Source: a candidate division WOR-3 bacterium (lineage in GTDB: Bacteria; SDB-A). From it: a stretch of DNA of 43,880 bases. The stretch is taken from assembly GCA_016926475.1 (NCBI GenBank), contig JAFGON010000082.1:1-43880 (forward strand), read 5' to 3'. This document shows, piece by piece, positions 16,489 through 24,949 of this stretch. A program made the translations under genes and the position numbers. Under the pieces are notes generated by a model. That model had not been told where the DNA came from and made no database searches. It worked only from the letters and a program-made list of their open reading frames with translations. The first letter of the stretch is position 1. Every line of letters starts with the position of its first letter.

Positions 16489-18528
16489 ATGTTCGATACA
16501 GAAAAGTATTTCAAGGAAGAAAATTCTAAAACCGATAAAGTCTACAGAGAGAAGATAGCCGAATTAGAAAAGATCAAAAAAGCGTTGGAGAAACCCGACA
16601 GACTTGAAATCGAAGAATATGTTTATTCTTTGACAAAAAAAGTCTTGGAAATTGCGGAAATCGAATCTAGAGTGAAACCGGGTTATTTTGAAAAAAATAC
16701 TTTTCAGGTTCTCGAGGAAGACAATCGAAAGGTGTATTTTCACAGGCTGGCTTCAGAGTATCGCGGTGGGTTTGAAGACCTTGAGCACTGCGCCGAAAAG
16801 TTTGGAGAAGAAAAAGGCAAGCTTCTCTCATTTTTCTGCAACCAGGTCTACAAAAACCTCCGATTCTGTTTCAGCAACAGAAGATTCTTCATGGTCCGTT
16901 ATCTGGAAAAAATCATCAAAATTTGGGAAGCCGCGAGAACCGGAGAGGATTCAACCGAGAAATTAAGAGAAATCATTTTGTCTGATATGAAAAATCTACA
17001 GACAGATGAAGTCAGGCAAATTTTCAAAGAGCAATTCGATCCTGAATTTTCTTTATTTAAAGAGGTAATTGGAAATAGCGATCTGTCGGACCCTAAATAT
17101 ATATTTTCTTACGGGAGGTACGTTTCAGACAATGAAAAAAGAATGGCAAAATTCCTTTCAAGTTACCCAGATGACAAACTCAAAGAACTCGGAGATAAAA
17201 TTTATGACGCCTATATTAGGGGATTCAAGATTTCAGGCAAGACCTGGGAGGGCAAACCATACGTGTTGTTGCTGGGTTCAATAGGACAAGAAGCGATTCT
17301 GCGTTATCTTCAGAAGAGACTGATCGCTGAAAACTTCGAAGTCTTGTATATGGGCATGTCTTCGACGACGATCAACGAGCAGACAAACTACGATTTTAAA
17401 TTCAGCGACAGTCTTTATTTGGATGAAGAATACACCAATTCGATTATCGAATCTACGGGGATGATTATGGAAGAATTCAAGGACACACTGTCTAAAGTGT
17501 CCGGTCTCATAAACGTCGCTAAATTCGGAGAAGTTCCTTTTGTACCGGAAATCAAGTCGGTGAGGTACCAGCCCTCCGACACCCAAAAAAATCTCGACAA
17601 GAGGCTAAAATCAGAGACTATGCAGATCAGGGAAAAGTATTTGCCCATGTCTGCGATAAGCTTCACCATAATTGCTTTTCCATCGCCAGAAATCGGCGAC
17701 AATTTTGAAGGTATATTCTCAGACACAATCGAAATAAACCTTCTCGACAATGAAAAATACGGATTGATTCAGAAAAGAATAATAGATGTCCTCGACCGAG
17801 GAGATTACGTCCAAGTAAAGGGCAAGGGAGAAAACAGGACAGACATAAAAGTAGCCCTCAAAAGCATTGAGAATCCGGAGAAGCAGACAAAATTCGTCAA
17901 TTGCCTGGCTGATTTGAATATACCGCTTGGTGAAGTTTTCACCTCTCCGGTATTAAACGGAACCCAAGGAATTCTTCACGTAAAAGAAGTGTTTTTGAAC
18001 AGTTTAAAATTTGTGGATCTTGAACTGGTCTTTGAAAATGGATTCGTGGTCTCTTATAACTGCTCGAATTTTGAAGAGCCTGAAGAAAACAAAAAATACA
18101 TTAAAGAGAATCTACTGTTTCCTCACGAAACGCTGCCAATGGGGGAATTTGCCATTGGAACCAACACACTCGCTTATGTTTCGGCCAAAAAATGGGGGAT
18201 AACTCACCTGCTGCCAGTGCTGATTATCGAAAAAATGGGGCCTCATTTCGCAGTAGGAGACACGTGTTTTGCTTTTCAGGAAGACATGAAGATCTACAAC
18301 GACTTTGACGGCAAGGAGATGGTGGCCAGGGATAACGAGAGAACGCTTCTGAGAAATGAGGACGTGAATAAAGCCTATTTTTTCATTCATACCGACATAT
18401 CGTTGCCTTATGACGAAATTGCTTTCATAAAAGCTGTCAGCTCGAATTCGGAAGAGTATATAATAAAAGACGGAGAATTCACGGTAAAAGGTACCGAAGA
18501 ATTGAATTTGGTCTTCGACAAGAGTTAG
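16489..18528 (+). CDS. M29 family metallo-aminopeptidase with long N-terminal extension
   Basis: The 679-residue protein is far longer than ordinary M29 aminopeptidases (about 370-415). Its C-terminal 320 residues show the M29 (aminopeptidase T/AmpS) active site. The predicted two-metal ligands are Glu482 in LGEVFTSP, Glu553 in MGEFAIGTN, His586 in GPHFAVGD, and His634 and Asp636 in IHTDI. The order and spacing fit the family. The N-terminal 350 residues are mostly helical, with charged coiled-coil-like stretches, and match nothing I recognise. It should remove N-terminal amino acids from peptides in the cytoplasm; no signal peptide is seen. ATG 16489 has an ideal AGGAGG. It is monocistronic and converges with dus 16 bases downstream. 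Confidence 0.75.
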   Translation: MFDTEKYFKEENSKTDKVYREKIAELEKIKKALEKPDRLEIEEYVYSLTKKVLEIAEIESRVKPGYFEKNTFQVLEEDNRKVYFHRLASEYRGGFEDLEHCAEKFGEEKGKLLSFFCNQVYKNLRFCFSNRRFFMVRYLEKIIKIWEAARTGEDSTEKLREIILSDMKNLQTDEVRQIFKEQFDPEFSLFKEVIGNSDLSDPKYIFSYGRYVSDNEKRMAKFLSSYPDDKLKELGDKIYDAYIRGFKISGKTWEGKPYVLLLGSIGQEAILRYLQKRLIAENFEVLYMGMSSTTINEQTNYDFKFSDSLYLDEEYTNSIIESTGMIMEEFKDTLSKVSGLINVAKFGEVPFVPEIKSVRYQPSDTQKNLDKRLKSETMQIREKYLPMSAISFTIIAFPSPEIGDNFEGIFSDTIEINLLDNEKYGLIQKRIIDVLDRGDYVQVKGKGENRTDIKVALKSIENPEKQTKFVNCLADLNIPLGEVFTSPVLNGTQGILHVKEVFLNSLKFVDLELVFENGFVVSYNCSNFEEPEENKKYIKENLLFPHETLPMGEFAIGTNTLAYVSAKKWGITHLLPVLIIEKMGPHFAVGDTCFAFQEDMKIYNDFDGKEMVARDNERTLLRNEDVNKAYFFIHTDISLPYDEIAFIKAVSSNSEEYIIKDGEFTVKGTEELNLVFDKS

Positions 18529-18544
18529 GTGCAGTAACTGGTTT

Positions 18545-19465
18545 TCAGTTTTGTGCTTCGACCCAGGGATTGTCTGAACAATCTATTTTGCCTATAATTT
18601 TATATGATTCGGATAACGAATTGATTATTGAAGCCGAGATTTTCAAGTCTTTGGAGTTTTTAACGCCTTTTAAGTACCACAACAAATGTTTTCTCATTAT
18701 TCTCATTCCGTGGATTTCGCCGTAAAATTCGACAGCCATGCGGCAATGTTGTCCAATGATTTCTTTTTTTTCTTCGCAGGATGGTATTTTACCGGAAAAT
18801 ATCCAGGGATTTCCTCTCGACGCCCTTCCGATCATAACACCTAAAAAAACTTTATGGGAAAGCAGAGAAACCGCTTTTTCATAAGAATCAATGTCGCCGT
18901 TGCCTACAACGGGTGTCTTTGTCTTTTTCGCGGCGCTGATCAAAAGATCCCAGTCGGCTTTTACAGCGTAATTTTGCGAAGCTGTTCTCCCGTGAATTTT
19001 TATCGCTTCTACACCCATGGTTTCCAGAGAACATATTATCTCTAGAAGGTTTTCCCTGTCGAAGCCAGTTCGGATTTTGATAGTCACGGGTTTTTTTGAT
19101 TCTTCCAAAACCGCTTCCGCGCAGATTTTTAAACGGGACAAATCTTTCAAGAGAGCGGCGCCGTTTTCGGATTTAATTATTTTCCGCGCCGGGCATCCAG
19201 CATTCAACTCTATGAAATCTGGTTCCAAACCGTTCACCGAAGAGACCGCTTTTCTGATTTTGACAGGGTCGGACCCTACTATTTGTACAGTGATAGGTCT
19301 TTCTGCTTCGGTGAAATGCGCTTTTTTCAGGTATCTCTCGGGGTTTGATAAAATCCCTTGCACCGGTATCATCTCCGTAGTCAGATGGGAAGCACCGCAT
19401 TTTTTGCAGATGCACCTGAAAGGAAAATCAGTTATTCCGTCGAGAGGGGCGAGTTCTATTCTCAT
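18545..19465 (-). CDS. dus: tRNA-dihydrouridine synthase
   Basis: This 306-residue FMN-dependent TIM-barrel enzyme reduces uridines in the tRNA D-loop. It starts with the family pattern MRIELAPLDGITDFPFR. The catalytic cysteine is Cys91 in ELNAGCPARK, and later motifs KIRTGF, IKIHGRTASQNY, VVGNGDI and MIGRASRGNPWIF line the FMN and phosphate sites. It is the last gene of the long minus-strand block. Its start lies 38 bases inside the preceding COG2426 gene. The DusA/B/C subtype cannot be fixed by eye; the KIHGRT and NPW elements resemble DusB-type enzymes. Confidence 0.93.
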   Translation of the reverse strand: MRIELAPLDGITDFPFRCICKKCGASHLTTEMIPVQGILSNPERYLKKAHFTEAERPITVQIVGSDPVKIRKAVSSVNGLEPDFIELNAGCPARKIIKSENGAALLKDLSRLKICAEAVLEESKKPVTIKIRTGFDRENLLEIICSLETMGVEAIKIHGRTASQNYAVKADWDLLISAAKKTKTPVVGNGDIDSYEKAVSLLSHKVFLGVMIGRASRGNPWIFSGKIPSCEEKKEIIGQHCRMAVEFYGEIHGMRIMRKHLLWYLKGVKNSKDLKISASIINSLSESYKIIGKIDCSDNPWVEAQN

Positions 19466-20138
19466 TTTTTATTATTAGGCTGTAAAAAGAAGAACCCATG
19501 GCTGACAAAACTACCAGAGAGAGTATTACTGCGCCTATCCAGCCTATTCTTGATAAAAGAAGAGTGACCACGGTGACGATGATTCCGGCGGCCGCCACCC
19601 CGAAAAGAATGGCAAGAAAAGATTTTCGAACGTCCAACCCTGCGAGGTAAGCGGCAAAAGCACCTGTCCAGGCGCCTGTCACGGGGAGCGGAATAGCGAC
19701 GAAGAGCATCAACCCCAGAGACTTGTATTTTTCTACTGAATGTGATTTTTTCTTGGTTTTTGAAAACCACCAGCTGATAAGATTTTCCATTTTTTTGTTT
19801 TTGGAAAGAAACCTTGAGATAACTCCTGTGAAAATCAAAACAGGAAGAACAGGGATCATGTTTCCCAGTATAGCATCTAAGTAAACTCGCCAATAGGGCA
19901 AATCCAGAGTCAGCAATCCGACCGGTATTCCTCCTCTCAATTCGAATATCGGCAGCATTGAAATGAGGATGACTATCAAGTCGGGAGGTATTCCCCTGTT
20001 TTTCAGGTTCTCTGTGAATTTTTCTTTAAGAGACATTTCGCCCCCTACAAAACTCGAATCGGTTGAGGAGGGAAAAATTGACGCGTAGAAAATCATTACC
20101 GCAACGGAGACCAATGTGACAGTAAAGAAAAGTCTCAT
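19428..20138 (-). CDS. COG2426 / 'small multidrug export' family membrane protein
   Basis: The 236-residue integral membrane protein has an extra N-terminal hydrophobic segment (about residues 4-24). The COG2426 core follows: LPIFELRGGIPVG, LGNMIPVLPVLIF, and the re-entrant-loop-like PLPVTGAWTGAFAAYLAGL. Two or three C-terminal helices complete it. The family resembles DedA/SNARE-associated proteins in having two similar half-motifs; its name derives from a weak drug-export annotation, and the real substrate is unknown. The start ATG overlaps the ispDF stop (ATGA), showing operon membership. An internal Met about 35 residues in would give the more usual shorter protein. Confidence 0.8.
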   Translation of the reverse strand: MRLFFTVTLVSVAVMIFYASIFPSSTDSSFVGGEMSLKEKFTENLKNRGIPPDLIVILISMLPIFELRGGIPVGLLTLDLPYWRVYLDAILGNMIPVLPVLIFTGVISRFLSKNKKMENLISWWFSKTKKKSHSVEKYKSLGLMLFVAIPLPVTGAWTGAFAAYLAGLDVRKSFLAILFGVAAAGIIVTVVTLLLSRIGWIGAVILSLVVLSAMGSSFYSLIIKNENRTRPSRRNN

Positions 20139-21265
20139 ATTTTCAGCAAGTTGACTACAGCCCTCGCCGAGATGCCTTCTTTAGCGCCTTCAGGACCCAT
20201 TCCTTCGCTTGTCGTCGCTTTGACGGAGACAGACGACTCGTTGCAGCTTAAAATCCTCGATATGTTTTTTATCATCACTGGAATATACGGGCTGAGAGCA
20301 GGGGATTGTGCCACCACTACAGAGTCTACGTTGAGGATATGAGGAAAACCGGATTTTTCGTAGGCCTTTTCGAGAAGATATGAACTCGAGACACCCAGGT
20401 ATTTTTGGTCGTTGTCGGGAAAATAAAATCCTATATCCCTCATTCCGCAGGCTCCCAGAAGCGCGTCGGTAATCGCGTGCAAAAGTACGTCAGCATCGGA
20501 ATGTCCAAGCAGACCGAGTTCAAAGGGTATCTTCACGCCTCCGATTATGAGGTCTCTGTTCTCGGACAGTCTGTGAAAGTCCAGCCCGAAGCCAACCCTT
20601 GAATAGGAAGAGATGATAATTTTCGCCCTTTGAAAATCATCTGCAGTGGTTATTTTGAAATTGTTTTCATCCCCGGGAATTGTCATAACTTGCAAGTCGA
20701 GTTTTTCCGCGTATGATGAATCGTCGGTCAAAGTCTCCTGGCAGGATCCCAGAGCTTCGCCTATAAGGCTTTTAGGAAAAAATTGAGGGGTCTGCGCCCT
20801 GCGGAGGTACTTACGGTCAACTGTCTTTTTTACAAAACCGTGGTCGACTTCCTTTATGGTGTCAAAAATCTCGGCTACAGGGATAACGGGGACTCCTTTG
20901 CGGCATACCTGCCAGAGCCTTTCTATGAGGTCTTTGCCTATAAAAGGTCTTGCCGCGTCGTGTATTGCGACAAATTTAGATTTTGAAATTTCAACGCCGT
21001 TGAAGACTGAGTCGCGTCTTTCTTTTCCGCCCACAGTGAATATGACAGGATGTTTGAATCTTTGTCTGGTGTGAAACATGCCGTCCTTGGGATCAGCGTC
21101 TTTTGGGGTGACTACAATGATTTCTTCGCATTCATCCGCAGAATCGAAAGCTCTGACGCTCCATTCCCACATTTTAAGCCCGAAGAGCATTAGGGCTTGT
21201 TTCGGGATGGGACCCGAGAATCTGCGTCCCGAGCCTCCCGCCACTATTACTGCACTAAATCCCAT
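20135..21265 (-). CDS. ispDF: Bifunctional IspD/IspF enzyme (MEP isoprenoid pathway)
   Basis: The 376-residue fusion has an N-terminal CTP-dependent MEP cytidylyltransferase (VIVAGGSGRRFSGPIPKQ nucleotide loop, VAIHDAARPFI, DRKYLRRAQTPQFF). A C-terminal MECDP synthase follows from about residue 220 (GFGLDFHRL with metal-binding Asp/His, LGLLGHSDADVLLHAITDALLGA, VKATTSEGMGPEG). It carries out two non-consecutive steps of the pathway; IspE must be supplied elsewhere. ATG 21265 begins the canonical GFSAVIVAGG strand; a longer reading from 21349 would lie inside the upstream gene and adds no conserved sequence. It overlaps the upstream gene by 19 bases and the next by ATGA. Confidence 0.96.
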   Translation of the reverse strand: MGFSAVIVAGGSGRRFSGPIPKQALMLFGLKMWEWSVRAFDSADECEEIIVVTPKDADPKDGMFHTRQRFKHPVIFTVGGKERRDSVFNGVEISKSKFVAIHDAARPFIGKDLIERLWQVCRKGVPVIPVAEIFDTIKEVDHGFVKKTVDRKYLRRAQTPQFFPKSLIGEALGSCQETLTDDSSYAEKLDLQVMTIPGDENNFKITTADDFQRAKIIISSYSRVGFGLDFHRLSENRDLIIGGVKIPFELGLLGHSDADVLLHAITDALLGACGMRDIGFYFPDNDQKYLGVSSSYLLEKAYEKSGFPHILNVDSVVVAQSPALSPYIPVMIKNISRILSCNESSVSVKATTSEGMGPEGAKEGISARAVVNLLKI

Positions 21266-21894
21266 AGAAATTTTCTTTTGGATTGTTTTTCTCTTTTGAG
21301 AAAAAGTGTGGTACCTTCTGATGATTTGACGTAACTTGAAACCCGGCAAGTCACTTCTTTTTCCAGGATGTGATCTTCACTTTTGATAAAGTAAACAGTG
21401 CCGTCCGGCAATTTGCCTTTAAAGCCGGTTTCGCTTTTTTCAAGCGGTTTAACCCTTAGGAATTTTCCTACCCAGTATTTGTCCAGTAAAAAACTTTCGA
21501 ATTTGTCAAAATTCATATTTTTCAAAGAATAAAGCATCACAAGATGGTCAGCTTCGTTTTCAGAAGAAATTATGAAAGTCTTTGAATGGTCTTTGTTTTT
21601 CTTTAGAAGATCAGAATAGCTGCTGCACGAATCAACTTTTAAAAGTCTGATGTTTTCGATTTTTCCGATTTTTTCAATGTTGGAGACTGCAATTTTTCCG
21701 TCTTTTTTGTTGCTTGACGAAGAATTCGACAATTCATAGAAAAAATCAACCCATGAAGAAAGCATCAGGAGTTCGCAATCGAATGGAAAGTTTTCCAGAA
21801 AAGGCGTGAGTCTCATGTCGCAGAATGCGAGAGAAGTGGGTATCAACTTGGACTTACTCTCAAAAAACCGATTAATGTATTGTTTCAAATTCAT
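21247..21894 (-). CDS. Divergent PIN-TRAM protein at the YacL position (inactive PIN predicted)
   Basis: The 215-residue protein lies between radA and ispDF, where Bacillus carries (disA-)yacL. The last 55 residues match the TRAM RNA-binding fold of YacL: GFKGKLPDGTVYFIK, then a strand-turn SSYVKSSEGTTLFLKR. The first 150 residues can be aligned to a PIN nuclease domain: LAFCDMRLT for the first Asp strand, FFYEL for the Glu helix, and TFIISSENEADHL where active PIN domains have VVTNDxxL. Several acidic metal ligands appear substituted, and the four membrane helices of YacL are absent. I infer a degenerate, probably non-catalytic RNA-binding relative. The assignment rests on synteny plus weak similarity. 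It overlaps radA by ATGA. Confidence 0.5.
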   Translation of the reverse strand: MNLKQYINRFFESKSKLIPTSLAFCDMRLTPFLENFPFDCELLMLSSWVDFFYELSNSSSSNKKDGKIAVSNIEKIGKIENIRLLKVDSCSSYSDLLKKNKDHSKTFIISSENEADHLVMLYSLKNMNFDKFESFLLDKYWVGKFLRVKPLEKSETGFKGKLPDGTVYFIKSEDHILEKEVTCRVSSYVKSSEGTTLFLKREKQSKRKFLWDLVQ

Positions 21895-23237
21895 TGGTCT
21901 TTACGCTTGTTCGCGGACAGTTCCTTCAAAACTTTTACAGCTTCGGGTATGTTTTTGACCTGGAAACCTCCTGTTTTTTTTAAATGGGGAGAAATTACAG
22001 ATTCGTATCCGAGCCTTTTACATTCCTTCAGCCTCAATTCTTGTCTTTTTACCGGCCTGACATCGCCGGAAAGACTTATTTCGCCGAAAGCGATGGCTCT
22101 CGCGGGGACGCTTATTCCGGAATAACAGGATACGACGGCGAGAACGACCGAGAGGTCAAGGGCGGTGTCAGATACATGAAGACCTCCCGCGACGTTGCAA
22201 TAGATGTCATAACTCCAGGTGTCTGCGTTAAGCCACTTGTCGAGAACGGCAAGAAGCATGGAGAGCCTTTTTTGGTTGAATCCGTTGACGACCCTTGCCG
22301 GCACTCCAAATTTTGAAGGAACAGTGAGAGCTTCTACTTCAACGATAAATGAACGGTTTCCCTCGATAACCGACCCTCTGATTGTCCCCGGTGGTAAAAT
22401 GCTTTTTTCTTTGTCAAGCAGTATTTCGGTCGCGTCTTTTACCTCTTCAAAACCGCTTTCGGTCATCCTGAAAATTCCTATCTCCTCGGTTGATCCGTAG
22501 CGGTTTTTGTAAGACCTGAGAATGCGAAAATCCTGCCTGCGGTCTCCTTCTATCGAGAGGAAAACGTCGACCAGGTGTTCGAGCGATCTTGGGCCTGCTA
22601 AATCACCGGACTTTGTTACTTGCCCGATCAAAAAAACAATGGCTCCGGTTTTTCGGGCAAAGTTGCACATCAGTTCGGAGACACTGCGGACTTGATTCAC
22701 GCTGCCTGTAATGCTCTCTATGGCTGGATTGAAAACAGTCTGAACCGAATCGAGAATAACTACGTCGAATTTTCCGAGAGCAAGAGTTTTTAGAATTTCG
22801 TTCGAATCGTTCTCGGCTATAAACTTGAGTTTTTCGGAAGAAGCCCCGATTCTCCTTGCTCGCATTAAAAGCTGCTGCATGCTCTCTTCGGCTGTCATAT
22901 AGAGTATGTTTTTTGAATTTTCAGCAGTGCTGGTAGCCGTCTGCAGGACAAAGGTAGATTTTCCTATGCCAGGTTCTCCGCTTATTAGTATCACCGATCC
23001 CGGTATCAAACCGCCTCCGAGGACTCTGTCGAATTCACCCATCCCGGAGAGCATCTTTTCCGAGTTTTCATCGAAAGCAGTTATATCTTTTATCCCGGCG
23101 TTAACTTTCGTGGAAGAAGATTCCTGAATTTCGACGACAGTGTCCCAGGATCCGCAATGAGGGCAAGTTCCCTGCCATCTTGTCAGAGTCTCTCCGCAGT
23201 TTGAACAGACGAATTTAGCTCTTGTGTTTTTTTTCAT
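21891..23237 (-). CDS. radA: DNA repair protein RadA (Sms)
   Basis: The 448-residue protein has an N-terminal four-Cys zinc finger (Cys11, Cys14, Cys25, Cys28, with RWQGTCPHCGSW). A RecA-like ATPase follows with Walker A GEPGIGKST and the RadA-specific KNRYGSTEEIG motif. The C-terminal Lon-protease-like domain ends in YDIYCNVAGGLHVSDTALDL and FGEISLSGDVRPV. RadA is a helicase that promotes branch migration during recombination and repair. It is sandwiched between mlaD (two-base gap) and the PIN-TRAM gene (ATGA overlap), so it is cotranscribed with both. Confidence 0.97.
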   Translation of the reverse strand: MKKNTRAKFVCSNCGETLTRWQGTCPHCGSWDTVVEIQESSSTKVNAGIKDITAFDENSEKMLSGMGEFDRVLGGGLIPGSVILISGEPGIGKSTFVLQTATSTAENSKNILYMTAEESMQQLLMRARRIGASSEKLKFIAENDSNEILKTLALGKFDVVILDSVQTVFNPAIESITGSVNQVRSVSELMCNFARKTGAIVFLIGQVTKSGDLAGPRSLEHLVDVFLSIEGDRRQDFRILRSYKNRYGSTEEIGIFRMTESGFEEVKDATEILLDKEKSILPPGTIRGSVIEGNRSFIVEVEALTVPSKFGVPARVVNGFNQKRLSMLLAVLDKWLNADTWSYDIYCNVAGGLHVSDTALDLSVVLAVVSCYSGISVPARAIAFGEISLSGDVRPVKRQELRLKECKRLGYESVISPHLKKTGGFQVKNIPEAVKVLKELSANKRKDQ

Positions 23238-23239
23238 AC

Positions 23240-24112
23240 CTAAAAGACTTCGAGGTTTATGTACTTCCTCGGATTTGTTCTTATGTCATTAGCGAGGTAT
23301 TCGTATGAATTCACGGCTCTTCTCAAATCGTAGTAGAGAGAATCTTCTTTGATCAGCTTGCCCAAAGTTCCTTCTCCTCGGGCGATGGATCTTTCAATTT
23401 CAATCAGCAGGGTCAAGGCCGTGTCCATTTTTATAAGGGTTGTGTCCATAAGCTCGATTGTCTTGTCAATCTTTGCGCTTTTTTCCGACATCTCCGCTGA
23501 AATCGCTGATAAACTAGACTTTGCTTGAATTGTTGCCTGTCGAAGCTCCGCAAGGAGGTAAGTCAAATTGTGAACTGTCGTTTGCGCGTCAACAGCCAAA
23601 ACGGTCGTCTCCTTTATGAGTTCACCCGCCGAGGTGTCGAAATTGCTCCTAATGTCTGAAACGAGCACCTCAACGTCTTTTACGGCTTTTGAAAACTGTC
23701 CCATGTCAAATATCATAACAGGTTCGGTCGGCATGAACTTCGAAGTGTCAAAAGCTACGGCAAGGGTGCCGGGGGTTATGTTAATGTATTTAACGTTTGA
23801 TATCAGAGAAGTTTGGTATATCCCAGCCCTAGCATCTGCGTTTAGTTTTACATCGTTATCTATGAGCATTTCAACTTCAACGGCTTTATCATGGATGGTT
23901 ATGTTTGAAACCCTCCCTCTCGTGACGCCGTGAATTTGAACATCCGCCCCTTCAAAAAGGCCGCTGACATTGTTGAAAACAGCCCTGATTCTGTATCCTT
24001 TTTTCGAAAACGTAATGTTTGAAAGGAAAATATAGCCCGTTACAAGTATAACAATACTTATCACTGCGAGAACTGTCACCTTCCATGAATAGCTTTTCTC
24101 TATGTGTTTCAT
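23240..24112 (-). CDS. mlaD: MlaD/MCE-domain lipid-binding protein
   Basis: This 290-residue protein has a single N-terminal anchor helix (VTVLAVISIVILVTGYIFL, residues 12-30). One MCE domain follows at about 38-115 (GYRIRAVFNNVSGLFEGADVQ, GVTRGRV, AGIYQTSLISNVKYINITPG), then a long helical tail at about 140-270. In the Mla/Mce systems MCE proteins form hexameric rings that carry phospholipids across the periplasm, and the helical tail may form a tunnel or needle. The MlaE and MlaF partners are the two genes upstream, separated from it by 90 bases. ATG 24112 has no Shine-Dalgarno; a TATAAA lies seven bases upstream, so it may also have a leaderless transcript. Confidence 0.88.
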   Translation of the reverse strand: MKHIEKSYSWKVTVLAVISIVILVTGYIFLSNITFSKKGYRIRAVFNNVSGLFEGADVQIHGVTRGRVSNITIHDKAVEVEMLIDNDVKLNADARAGIYQTSLISNVKYINITPGTLAVAFDTSKFMPTEPVMIFDMGQFSKAVKDVEVLVSDIRSNFDTSAGELIKETTVLAVDAQTTVHNLTYLLAELRQATIQAKSSLSAISAEMSEKSAKIDKTIELMDTTLIKMDTALTLLIEIERSIARGEGTLGKLIKEDSLYYDLRRAVNSYEYLANDIRTNPRKYINLEVF

Positions 24113-24119
24113 AAGCGTA

Positions 24120-24125
24120 TTTATA
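24120..24125 (-). promoter_or_regulatory. -10-like box for a leaderless mlaD transcript
   Basis: On the minus strand TATAAA lies seven bases before the mlaD ATG, inside the 90-base mlaF-mlaD gap, the largest gap in this fifteen-gene run. No Shine-Dalgarno is present before the ATG. The -35 region is poor, so this is a candidate only. Confidence 0.35.
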
Positions 24126-24202
24126 CCATAAAAAAAACGTATTAATTACAGTTTTTAATTATATTTCAAACCGGAGTTCATGGCAAATTCACTGGGCTCC
24201 TG

Positions 24203-24949
24203 TCAGTTCAATTCGATGGGACCATCAATTTTCCCTAGAAGAAACTGCTCAAGGTACGGGTTTTTGGATTTTTTCGTCTCTTCTGTAGTCCCTGAGTGTA
24301 TTATTCTGCCTTTGTATAGCATCGCTATTCTCGAAGCAATTGAATATGCCGAAGCGATATCATGGGTTACCACTATACTCGTTATATTCAACCTTGAATT
24401 CAAATCTACTATCAGTTCATTTATGTGCTCAGCGAGAATTGGATCCAAGCCAGTTGTCGGTTCATCGTATAAAATATATTCGGGCTCCATAATAATCGCC
24501 CTGGCAATGGCGACTCTTTTTCTCATTCCACCTGAAAGTTCGGCTGTCTCCAAATCCTCTGTCCCTTTCAAGCCTACCATCTCAAGTTTTTCGGATACTC
24601 TGCTTTTGATTTCAGTTTGATTCATTTTCGAATGTTCAACAAGGGGAAGGGCAACGTTTTCAAAAACTGACATTGAGTCGAACAAAGCTCCTCCCTGAAA
24701 GACGAAACCGAATTTTTTCCGGATTCTGAATAATTCCTGTACTTTTACCTCTTCGAGGTTTTCTCCGTCGACTGAAATTTGTCCTGAATCCGGCTTTATC
24801 AATCCCACCATGTGCTTCAAAAGGACGCTTTTCCCGACGCCGGATTGCCCTATGATGACCAGTTTCTCACCTTCATCGATGTCGAGAGAGAGGTTTTCGT
24901 ATATGATTTTTGAGTCGAATTTTTTTTTAATGTTTTTTATGGAGATCAT
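24203..24949 (-). CDS. mlaF: MlaF-like ABC transporter ATPase
   Basis: The 248-residue nucleotide-binding subunit of the lipid-transport ABC complex has Walker A GQSGVGKSV, Q-loop FVFQGGALFDSM, signature LSGGMRKRVAIARAI, Walker B YILYDEPTTGLDP and H-loop VVTHD. The GGALFDS segment after the Q-loop and the GGMRKR signature are typical of the MlaF/TTG2A/MKL group. It would power phospholipid movement between inner membrane and the MCE protein. Its start overlaps the mlaE stop (ATGA). MlaA, MlaB and MlaC are not in the window. Confidence 0.93.
   Translation of the reverse strand: MISIKNIKKKFDSKIIYENLSLDIDEGEKLVIIGQSGVGKSVLLKHMVGLIKPDSGQISVDGENLEEVKVQELFRIRKKFGFVFQGGALFDSMSVFENVALPLVEHSKMNQTEIKSRVSEKLEMVGLKGTEDLETAELSGGMRKRVAIARAIIMEPEYILYDEPTTGLDPILAEHINELIVDLNSRLNITSIVVTHDIASAYSIASRIAMLYKGRIIHSGTTEETKKSKNPYLEQFLLGKIDGPIELN

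Noticed and set aside
20135-21349. Extended N-terminus of IspDF from 21349
   Set aside because: The extra 28 residues lie in the upstream gene, are basic and non-conserved, and precede the canonical first strand of IspD.
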